The position numbers and the translations under genes were made by a program. The notes below the pieces were generated by a model. The model did no database searches and was not told the DNA's origin. It worked only from the letters and a program-made list of their open reading frames with translations. From the NCBI GenBank assembly GCA_016213305.1, contig JACRAV010000412.1, forward strand, positions 1-12,690: DNA of 12,690 bases, given 5' to 3'. Positions 7,168-12,690 of the stretch are shown here, one piece after another. This DNA comes from Candidatus Zixiibacteriota bacterium (lineage in GTDB: Bacteria; Zixibacteria; MSB-5A5; GN15; FEB-12). Within the stretch, counting starts at the first letter, position 1. The number at the start of each line of letters is the position of its first letter.

Positions 7168-7644
7168 ATGCGTCGCTTCGCTTTGATCGTCATCAGCGCG
7201 ATCTTTTTCCTGTCGCCGCAGGCGCGGGGACAGGCGATCAGCATTTCACTGGTCAACAATCTTCAGTTCGGCAATGTCTTTCCCGGTCAGCCGAAGGTGA
7301 TTGCCAAGAGCACTGCCGGAGCGGCGGCGGAGTTCCATGTCGCCGGCACAGCGGGGGCCGAGGTGCTGATCACCTTTCTCACCCTGCCCACTTACGTCAA
7401 TGCCGGCGGAGCCAACATGAACGTGGTGATTTCCCAGACCGACTGCGCCATGGATTCCTCGGCCACCCCTAATCAGTCCACTCCCGGATACAATAATCTC
7501 AATCCCTGGCAACCGATCACCTATCGGCTCGGTTCGAACGGGCTGACGATATGGCTCGGGGCCACAGTTGTGCCCAATGTTGGTCAAAAATCGGGCAGTT
7601 ATTCCGGCCTGATTCAGGTGCGAGCCGAGTACACCGGCAACTGA
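7168..7644 (+). CDS. DUF4402-type pilin-like protein lacking the N-terminal extension, subunit 3
   Basis: This is a 158-residue protein from the ATG at 7168, with AGGTGA shortly upstream. The signal peptide is MRRFALIVISAIFFLSPQAR-GQ. The mature protein starts AISISLVNNLQFGNVFPGQ, so the LxFG motif comes about 13 residues after cleavage, whereas in subunits 4-6 it comes about 25 residues after. The missing piece is the N-terminal strand that would serve as the donor strand in a chaperone-usher fibre. The rest fits the family: EFHVAGTAGAEVLITF, then GLTIWLGATVVPNVGQ and the closing VRAEYTGN. A subunit without a donor strand fits a tip position; this is inference. One cysteine is present (QTDCAMD). 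Confidence 0.72.
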   Translation: MRRFALIVISAIFFLSPQARGQAISISLVNNLQFGNVFPGQPKVIAKSTAGAAAEFHVAGTAGAEVLITFLTLPTYVNAGGANMNVVISQTDCAMDSSATPNQSTPGYNNLNPWQPITYRLGSNGLTIWLGATVVPNVGQKSGSYSGLIQVRAEYTGN

Positions 7645-7675
7645 TTTCTTCCCTGTTCAGCTATAACGCAGAATC

Positions 7676-7690
7676 GTCTCCCGGGGAGAC
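7676..7690 (+). other. Short GC-rich inverted repeat after subunit 3
   Basis: GTCTCCC and GGGAGAC flank a single G, forming a near-perfect 15-base palindrome 32 bases after the stop. As RNA, only about 5-6 bp could form because the loop is small. No T tract follows. As DNA it could be a dyad operator. The remaining ~100 bases to the next gene contain AT-rich stretches but no promoter I can defend. Confidence 0.3.
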
Positions 7691-7789
7691 CCCTGGGGCA
7701 ATAAACACAGGCGGTTTCGCGTAACTCTCCGATAAAAGCGTTAGACAGCAGATAAACATTTTCATAGCAGGGGAAGCGTTGGAGGCAAC

Positions 7790-8344
7790 ATGAGAAAAAG
7801 TAATCTCGCTTTATTGATTTCTCTGGTGGCGCTCCTGATCGTTGGCGTGTCGGTCCCGGCACAGGGACAGGATGTTGCAAACGGTCAGGCGATCGCTAAT
7901 GTTCTGGCCAGTCTGACAGTCGTGGCGACCCAGCCGCTGGATTTCGGCAATGTCTTTCAGGGAGTGGCGAAGACACAGGATGAAACGAACGATGCCCTTT
8001 CCGGCATATTCACCATCTCAGGTGCGTCCGGCGCGGGCATATCCGTGTTTTTCCAGCTTCCGGATTATCTCGCGCTCGCCAGCGGCGCCGACCGGATGAT
8101 CATTGCGTTCAGCAATCAGGACTGTACCTTCTCGGTACTCGATGCGGCCGCACCGTCAACACCTTCGGCTCCGGGTCTCGGCGCTCTTCTCAATCAGGAT
8201 CCCCGCCTGTTGGCCGGGACAACTGTGGGAGCCGGCGGCGTGTCCCAGATATTCATCGGTGGTAAAGTCACACCGGCGGTGAACCAGTCGGCCGGCGCTT
8301 ATACCGGGGATATCGTTTGCACGGTCGCATACACCGGGACCTGA
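7790..8344 (+). CDS. DUF4402-type pilin-like secreted protein, subunit 4
   Basis: This is a 184-residue protein starting at the ATG at 7790, with GGAGG (7781-7785) 4 bases upstream. The signal peptide is MRKSNLALLISLVALLIVGV, with cleavage near QG-QDVANG. The mature protein has an N-terminal strand (AIANVLASLTVVAT), LDFGNVFQGVAKTQDE, the FTISGASGAGISVFFQLPDY segment, RMIIAFS, a Pro/Ser/Ala linker (APSTPSAPGLG), then SQIFIGGKVTPAVNQ and the end strand CTVAYTGT. It is clearly a paralogue of subunits 5 and 6. It carries two cysteines (QDCTF and IVCTV) that are absent from subunits 5 and 6 at those positions and could form a disulfide. It is the last gene before a strong terminator. Confidence 0.8.
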   Translation: MRKSNLALLISLVALLIVGVSVPAQGQDVANGQAIANVLASLTVVATQPLDFGNVFQGVAKTQDETNDALSGIFTISGASGAGISVFFQLPDYLALASGADRMIIAFSNQDCTFSVLDAAAPSTPSAPGLGALLNQDPRLLAGTTVGAGGVSQIFIGGKVTPAVNQSAGAYTGDIVCTVAYTGT

Positions 8345-8368
8345 GCAATCCACATCGCCTTAATTAAT

Positions 8369-8393
8369 AGAGGGCCTCGCGGCCCTCTTTTTT
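8369..8393 (+). terminator. Intrinsic terminator after subunit 4
   Basis: AGAGGGCC (8369-8376), loop TCGC and GGCCCTCT (8381-8388) form a perfect 8-bp GC-rich stem with a stable tetraloop, followed by a run of six T (8388-8393). It is 25 bases after the stop of subunit 4. This is the clearest terminator in the window and separates subunits 1-4 from subunits 5-6, chaperone and usher. Confidence 0.9.
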
Positions 8394-8507
8394 ATTCCCG
8401 CCGCCATATCTTATTGTCCAACAGGCGATTAGGCCGTCCCAATCCCATTCGAAACACCGTTATGGGGTCGAAAATGCAGTGTGACTCCGTCGGTCCCCCC
8501 CGGTGGT

Positions 8508-8611
8508 CTTGCAAAATGCCGATTTTTTCTGTGTGGGTCTGTTAAGTTTTTGATCTCCTCGCCGAATTAGCAGTGATAGAAGTGCGAAAAATGAACTTTG
8601 CATTTTGCAAG
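8508..8611. repeat. 12-bp perfect inverted repeat in the control region of subunit 5
   Basis: CTTGCAAAATGC (8508-8519) and GCATTTTGCAAG (8600-8611) are exact reverse complements 80 bases apart, inside the 294-base gap between subunits 4 and 5. A related AAAATGC also occurs at 8471-8477. The right arm ends 27 bases before the ATG. The arrangement suggests paired binding sites for a regulator, possibly looping the DNA, or a long-range RNA stem that brings the leader together. The interval between the arms is the expected promoter location: a weak TTGATC / TGATAG pair is visible there. Confidence 0.55.
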
Positions 8612-8638
8612 AAGCTCTAGAAGGAATTGGAGTCAGTT

Positions 8639-9199
8639 ATGAAGAACGATCCTATCTGGCTGAGACGGCTGACGGTGGTAGCGGCGCTTGTGGCGCTGGT
8701 CGCAATCGTACCGCTGTCCTCGGCACAGTCGCAGGATGTCGCAGTCGGTCAGGCGACCGCTACGGTGCTGGCCGTGCTATCGGTGACTGCCACGCAGTCA
8801 TTGGATTTCGGCAACGTCTATCAGGGCGTGGCGAAAACTCAGGACGAGACCAGCGACGCCAACTCGGGCAAATTCGCCATCACCGGCCAGGCGAGTGCCA
8901 ACATCTCCTGTTTTTTCCAGTTGCCGGAATATGTCGCGCTGGCCAATGGCAGTGACCGGATGGTGATCACCTTCAGCACCACCGACGCAACCTTTGCACC
9001 CGCGGCCGGGGCAACACCCTCAGCTCCGGGCGTCGGAGCGACGGCCAACACCAATCCGCGGAACCTCACGGGCACAGCTCTGGGAGCGGCGGGTGGCGCG
9101 CAGATATTTCTCGGCGGTAAGGTCATACCGTCGGTGAATCAGGCCGCCGGCGCCTACAGCGCGGATATCGTGCTGACGGTTGCGTATTCAGGAACTTGA
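8639..9199 (+). CDS. DUF4402-type pilin-like secreted protein, subunit 5
   Basis: This is a 186-residue protein. The ATG at 8639 was chosen over an in-frame TTG at 8627 because GGAG (8629-8632) lies 6 bases upstream and the TTG would overlap that site. The signal peptide is MKNDPIWLRRLTVVAALVAL, with cleavage near AQS-QDVAVG. The mature part has TATVLAVLSVTATQ, LDFGNVYQGVAKTQDETSD, FAITGQASANISCFFQLPEY, RMVITFST, QIFLGGKVIPSVNQ and LTVAYSGT. It is very close to subunit 6 over most of its length but has a different, 3-residue-shorter linker (FAPAAGATPSAPGVGA). It is the first gene of the second transcription unit and so a likely major shaft subunit together with subunit 6. Confidence 0.82.
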   Translation: MKNDPIWLRRLTVVAALVALVAIVPLSSAQSQDVAVGQATATVLAVLSVTATQSLDFGNVYQGVAKTQDETSDANSGKFAITGQASANISCFFQLPEYVALANGSDRMVITFSTTDATFAPAAGATPSAPGVGATANTNPRNLTGTALGAAGGAQIFLGGKVIPSVNQAAGAYSADIVLTVAYSGT

Positions 9200-9263
9200 T
9201 AAGTTAACTAAGGATACGGGTAAACACATAAAGGGGTAATACCTCGTCAACAAGGAGACGCAC

Positions 9264-9827
9264 ATGCGTACGTTTTCACTCAAGAAAGCCGGACTCTGCC
9301 TGATGGTGATGGCGGGACTGGCTACGATGACAGCTCCGGCGGCAAACGCTCAGGATGTCACTACCGGATCGGCCACAGCCACCATTCTGGCCGTTCTTTC
9401 AGTGACCGCCACTCAGGCTCTGAATTTCGGCAACGTCTATCAGGGCGTGGCCAAAACTCAGGATGAGACCAGCGACGCTAACTCGGGCATTTTCACCATC
9501 ACCGGCGCCGCGGCGGCCAACATTTCCTGCTACTTCCAGTTGCCGGAATTTGTGGCGCTCGCGAATGGCAGTGACCGGATGACGATCACATTCAGCTCCA
9601 CCGACGCGACCTTCTCGGTACTCGATGCGGCGGCCCCGTCAACCCCTTCGGCCCCGGGCCTGGGCGCGACGCTCAACACCAATCCGCGTAACCTGACTGG
9701 CACGGCGATCGGCGCCGGCGGCACGTCGCAGATTTTCCTGGGCGGCAAGGTGATTCCGTCGGTAAACCAGACCGCGGGCGCTTACAGTGCCGATATCGTG
9801 CTGACCGTGGCGTATCTCGGTACCTGA
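9264..9827 (+). CDS. DUF4402-type pilin-like secreted protein, subunit 6
   Basis: This is a 187-residue protein from the ATG at 9264, with AAGGAG 6 bases upstream. The signal peptide is MRTFSLKKAGLCLMVMAGLA, with cleavage near ANA-QDVTTG. Domain order matches subunit 5: donor-type strand TATILAVLSVTATQ, LNFGNVYQGVAKTQDETSD, FTITGAAAANISCYFQLPEF, RMTITFSS, linker SVLDAAAPSTPSAPGLGA, QIFLGGKVIPSVNQ and LTVAYLGT. The linker matches subunit 4, including 18 identical bases, while the LxFG region matches subunit 5 with 63 of 66 bases identical. It lies 64 bases after subunit 5 with no terminator between, so both are expected on one mRNA. The single mature cysteine (ISCYF) is shared with subunit 5. 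Confidence 0.82.
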   Translation: MRTFSLKKAGLCLMVMAGLATMTAPAANAQDVTTGSATATILAVLSVTATQALNFGNVYQGVAKTQDETSDANSGIFTITGAAAANISCYFQLPEFVALANGSDRMTITFSSTDATFSVLDAAAPSTPSAPGLGATLNTNPRNLTGTAIGAGGTSQIFLGGKVIPSVNQTAGAYSADIVLTVAYLGT

Positions 9828-9838
9828 GATGACCAGCC

Positions 9839-9858
9839 ACCGGGGGTGATGCCCCGGT
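9839..9858 (+). other. Stable hairpin between subunit 6 and the chaperone
   Basis: ACCGGGG (9839-9845), a 6-base loop and CCCCGGT (9852-9858) form a perfect 7-bp stem 11 bases after the stop of subunit 6. No T run follows. Such a fold at the 3' end of an abundant subunit message could protect it from exonucleases, raising subunit over chaperone and usher expression. Confidence 0.5.
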
Positions 9859-9922
9859 CGTCGGGCGCCTCATGGAGTGAAGCGGCCCAAGGTTAACGAA
9901 TGTAAACATAGGAGGATATACA

Positions 9923-10801
9923 ATGATTACGACAACGACAACCCCACCGACGAGCACTCGACGCGCGCGGTGGGGTTTTCTCTTCTCTCTGGTCACTGTT
10001 TTGGCGCTAACCGGCAATCTGGCCGCCGGTGTGCTGGTAGCGCCGACCGTCGTACTGTTGTCCGACAAGAACCGGACGGCCCGCCTTGAAATCAACAATC
10101 CGGGGACCACGCCACAGGAAGTGACCATCGCCTTCGCCTATGGTCTTCCGGAATCCGACAGTATCGGTAATGTGCGCGTCGCGTTGCAGAACACTAATGT
10201 GACCGATCCGCGCTCGGCTATGGAATGGGTCAAAGCGTTTCCCCGCCAGATGGTGATTCCACCGAACGGCTCGCAAGTGATCCGGTTCGTCGTCAATCCG
10301 CCCAAGGGACTGGCCGACGGCGAATACTGGGCACGCGTGGTCGTGCGGTCCAAGGAGAGCGAACAAACCATTCCGAAGCCGAGCGAGGAAGGGTCCATTA
10401 CCACCAAGCTCAACATGATCATGCAGACGGCGATCATGCTCAAGTACCGCACCGGCACGCTCAATTCGCTGGTCGCGATAACCGGGTCGGAAGCAGTCAA
10501 GACCGATTCGACCGTCGTGGTGACTATGGATATGGAAAATCGCGGCAATGTCTCGTACGTCGGCGTTCTGACCTGCCGCCTGCTGGACACCAACAAAAAA
10601 GAAATTTCGCGTACACAGACCGACCTGGCTGTCTATCGCCAGTTGAAGCGGCGCATGGAACTCCCGCTCAACGGCGTGACGAGTCGCTGTTCTGTTGAGG
10701 TTTCCCTGACGACCGAAGGCCGCACCGATCTCGCTCCCGAGGACGTCATCCCCGGCAACAAAGTATTCTCAACGGTCGAGGTGGATCAGGGCAACAGGTA
10801 A
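9923..10801 (+). CDS. PapD-like periplasmic pilus chaperone (divergent)
   Basis: This is a 292-residue protein from the ATG at 9923, with GGAGG (9911-9915) 7 bases upstream. It has an unusually long, Thr-rich N-region (MITTTTTPPTSTRRARW) before a hydrophobic core and cleavage near NLAAG (residue 36). The first Ig-like domain (~37-145) has APTVVLLSDKNRTARLEINN, PRQMVIPPNGSQVIRF (107-122) and DGEYWARVVV (132-141), matching the pattern of fimbrial chaperones. IMLKYRTG (171-178) corresponds to the IKLFYRP strand of PapD. A second domain follows to the end, with two cysteines (218, 256). By eye, the PapD anchor residues Arg8 and Lys112 are replaced here. The likely role is binding the pilin-like subunits in the periplasm and passing them to the usher. 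It lies 38 bases before the usher start, in the same unit. Confidence 0.78.
   Translation: MITTTTTPPTSTRRARWGFLFSLVTVLALTGNLAAGVLVAPTVVLLSDKNRTARLEINNPGTTPQEVTIAFAYGLPESDSIGNVRVALQNTNVTDPRSAMEWVKAFPRQMVIPPNGSQVIRFVVNPPKGLADGEYWARVVVRSKESEQTIPKPSEEGSITTKLNMIMQTAIMLKYRTGTLNSLVAITGSEAVKTDSTVVVTMDMENRGNVSYVGVLTCRLLDTNKKEISRTQTDLAVYRQLKRRMELPLNGVTSRCSVEVSLTTEGRTDLAPEDVIPGNKVFSTVEVDQGNR
9940..9979 (+). promoter_or_regulatory. Terminator-like hairpin inside the chaperone start region (possible attenuator)
   Basis: AACCCCACCG (9940-9949) and CGGTGGGGTT (9968-9977) form a perfect 10-bp stem with an 18-base loop, followed directly by TTTTCTCTTCTCTCT (the T run begins in the stem at 9976). It starts 17 bases after the A of the start codon, so it lies within codons 6-19 of the chaperone. 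Heavy translation would keep it open; poor translation could let it terminate or slow transcription into chaperone and usher. Confidence 0.55.
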
Positions 10802-10839
10802 GCTCGACACATTAATGACATAGGATCGGATGCGGCAGG

Positions 10840-12690
10840 ATGCCCGTTAAGATTGGTCTCAAAATAACGCTGATTATCTCAGCATTGGTCACAGCCGCGG
10901 TGACGTCTGTCATTTCGGCCGAGCCCACTGTCGAGGAAATTACCGTCAACTTTGAAGTCCCTCGATTAACCTCGAAGGACATTTTCGTTCGTTATGACGG
11001 TTCGACCATCTTTCTGCCGTTCACCGAGATCTTTCATATTCTCGATCTGAACGTCGGAACCGACCCCGACCGCACCCGTATCGAGGGATTCTTCATCACC
11101 AAAGGTCATCGGTACGAGCTACGACCCAAGGAAGCCCGCGCCGTTGTCAATGGAACGGACATGCCTCTCCTTCCCGGGAGTTTTCAGTACGACGGCATGG
11201 AACTGTATCTGCGCATCGATCAGTTCAAGAACCTGTTCGGCCTCGATATGACGTTCAACTTCACCATGCTTCGGGTGCTGTTGCCGCTGAGCGACCAGTT
11301 CCCGGCCTACCAGCGCCTTTTGCGCAAGCAGGCGCGCGAAAAACTCGACAAAACCGAGGCGGCGCTGAAAAACATCAAAGTCATCCCCCGAAAACATGAG
11401 TGGTTTTCCGGCGGCGTGATTGACTGGACTCTTTCAACCAATCCCCTGGGCGGGGGCGGACAGTACGCCGACATGGGTATCGGCTCGATGCTGTTTGGCG
11501 GCGACCTGAGCGTTTCCGGCGCGGGCAACACGACCACCGGCTTCAACCCCGAGGATATCACGGCCCGCTGGCATTATGCGATCGATCCCAATCCGTTTCT
11601 GACACAAATCGAACTCGGCTCGATCAACTCCGGCGGCCTGCTGAATCGATCAATGCGCGGCGGCTTAATAACCAATCGACCGCAGGTTCAGCGAACTTAT
11701 TTCCAGACCGTCAACCTCTCCGGACCGCTGGAGCCGGGTTGGGAAGTCGAGCTGTACGCCGACGGCAAACTGCTCGACTACGCCGAAGCCGATCAGGGCG
11801 GGGGGTATCATTTCAACGTCGATGTCAACTATGGCGCCTCGGATCTCGAACTCAAGATGTACGGTCCCAACGGCGAGATCCGGACCGAGCAACGGCATGT
11901 GCAGGTTCCCTACACGCTGGTTCCCAAAAAGCAGTTTGAGTACGCGTCGTCGGTCGGTATGGACATGGTCACGCCGGGGCAACGCTGGTACGCGCAGACC
12001 AATGGGTATTACGGAGTCATCAACCGGCTCACTCTCGGACTGGGGACCGATATACCGTTATCCCCGCCGGCCGGAAAGGTGGCGGAGAAACCGCTGGTTT
12101 CAGCTGAAGCGACAGCTATCATTGCCAGTTCGCTGGTCGCCAACGCCTCCGTTGCGCCGGGGTACCAGTCGCTCTTCGGATTGAACTACACGATGCCGTC
12201 GTCGATCAGCGCCAATGTGGGACTGACAACCTTTGCCGTAAGCAAGTATCGCAATCCCGTCGAGCAGAAATACAGCGCGTCTCTGTCGCTGTCCAGTCCG
12301 ATACGGCTGGGCCAGCGGTACCTGGGCCTTCGCTATAACCTCTCGCGCGACGTGTACCGCAACTTTAACTCCACGTCGATGAACTACGGGTTCAGCGCCT
12401 CCGCCTGGCGCATGTATGTCAACTATTTGGGGCGGTTCAAGAGCACCCGGTATCCATCGCGGGTCTCCCGGTCATTCACCAGCCAGATGCTGTTGTCCAC
12501 CGACCTCCTGCGCTGGCTAAGACCGCAGTTCCGGCTGGATTATGATCACACGACCAACAGTTTGTCCCGTTTCGGCGTCTATGTCACCCGCCGATTCCTC
12601 AAAACCGGCCAGATCAGTTTATCATACGAACGAAGCCCGGTCGCCAAAAGCAACATGATCATGCTGGGCGTCAACTTCTTCACCTCGGCG
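10840..12690 (+). CDS. Outer-membrane usher, N-terminal 617 residues (3' end outside window)
   Basis: The frame is open from the ATG at 10840 to the window end with no stop. The ribosome site is weak (AGGA 14 bases upstream); an ATG at 10830 is in a frame closed after six codons. The signal peptide is MPVKIGLKITLIISALVTAA, with cleavage near ISA-EPTVEE. Residues ~30-155 form an N-terminal domain with KDIFVRYDGSTIFLPFTEIF, unlike the standard PapC N-domain by eye. Residues ~160-190 are a charged helical linker (LLRKQAREKLDKTEAALKNI). After residue ~195, strand-rich barrel sequence follows. Residues ~275-358 match the usher plug: GLITNRPQVQRTYFQ, GPLEPGWEVELYADGKLLDY, DLELKMYGPNGEIRTEQ and VPYTLVPKKQFEY. 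More barrel strands continue to the end. It would form the assembly pore in the outer membrane. The family is usually above 750 residues, so the C-terminal domains are missing. Confidence 0.8.
   Translation, partial: MPVKIGLKITLIISALVTAAVTSVISAEPTVEEITVNFEVPRLTSKDIFVRYDGSTIFLPFTEIFHILDLNVGTDPDRTRIEGFFITKGHRYELRPKEARAVVNGTDMPLLPGSFQYDGMELYLRIDQFKNLFGLDMTFNFTMLRVLLPLSDQFPAYQRLLRKQAREKLDKTEAALKNIKVIPRKHEWFSGGVIDWTLSTNPLGGGGQYADMGIGSMLFGGDLSVSGAGNTTTGFNPEDITARWHYAIDPNPFLTQIELGSINSGGLLNRSMRGGLITNRPQVQRTYFQTVNLSGPLEPGWEVELYADGKLLDYAEADQGGGYHFNVDVNYGASDLELKMYGPNGEIRTEQRHVQVPYTLVPKKQFEYASSVGMDMVTPGQRWYAQTNGYYGVINRLTLGLGTDIPLSPPAGKVAEKPLVSAEATAIIASSLVANASVAPGYQSLFGLNYTMPSSISANVGLTTFAVSKYRNPVEQKYSASLSLSSPIRLGQRYLGLRYNLSRDVYRNFNSTSMNYGFSASAWRMYVNYLGRFKSTRYPSRVSRSFTSQMLLSTDLLRWLRPQFRLDYDHTTNSLSRFGVYVTRRFLKTGQISLSYERSPVAKSNMIMLGVNFFTSA

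Noticed and set aside
7691..7789. A cyclic-di-GMP riboswitch before subunit 4
   Set aside because: Some bases (AAACACAGGCGG) recall the GEMM element, but the conserved core and second half are absent.
9673..10128. A 151-residue minus-strand frame across the end of subunit 6 and the start of the chaperone
   Set aside because: It crosses two well-supported genes and their spacer on the opposite strand and has no coding signature.
10138..10698. Frames on both strands inside the chaperone gene
   Set aside because: Shadows of a well-supported coding frame; no start signals or conserved motifs.
11119..12184. Several short frames on both strands between 11119 and 12184
   Set aside because: All lie inside the continuous usher frame that is open from 10840 to the window end.

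Overview
The window looks like a fragment of a GC-rich genome from the FCB side of the bacterial tree: Bacteroidota relatives or an uncultured phylum of the Zixibacteria type. Three things suggest this. The first is a DUF2723-type membrane protein. The second is a secreted beta-propeller protein ending in a FlgD-like sorting domain of the Por/type IX type, with the motif LGQNYPNPFNAT. The third is general gene style, with good Shine-Dalgarno sites and densely packed genes. The phylum is an inference; no rRNA or other marker gene is present.

Left part (1-1535, plus strand): the C-terminal portion of a DUF2723 membrane protein with a TPR-like tail, cut by the window edge. It is followed 4 bases later by a 64-residue YgaP-type (DUF2892) membrane protein. 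These two are probably co-transcribed.

Middle part (1554-5853, minus strand), read from right to left: a secreted seven-repeat beta-propeller protein with a type IX-like sorting tail; then a roughly 261-residue protein weakly resembling the AttH/CrtC lipocalin-like group; then, overlapping it by 8 bases, a 647-residue polytopic membrane protein. The last appears to fuse three lipid-enzyme-like modules: ICMT/PEMT-like methyltransferase, PAP2/AUR1-like phosphatase or transferase, and Lgt-like.

Right part (6020-12690, plus strand): the most interesting region. Six secreted small proteins lie in tandem. Five are clear DUF4402-type pilin-like beta-sandwich proteins, and one is shorter and divergent. 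They are followed by a PapD-like periplasmic chaperone and the first 617 residues of an outer-membrane usher that runs off the window end. Together they look like a divergent chaperone-usher pilus locus: the subunits cross the inner membrane by Sec, the chaperone caps them in the periplasm, and the usher assembles and exports the fibre.

A textbook intrinsic terminator after the fourth subunit divides the locus into two transcription units. A sigma-54-like promoter precedes the first subunit. A 12-bp inverted repeat lies in the control region of the fifth. GC-rich hairpins sit in several spacers, and a terminator-like hairpin with a T tract overlaps the first codons of the chaperone gene. These elements could set the subunit : chaperone : usher ratio. 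No tRNA, rRNA, CRISPR array or insertion sequence is visible.
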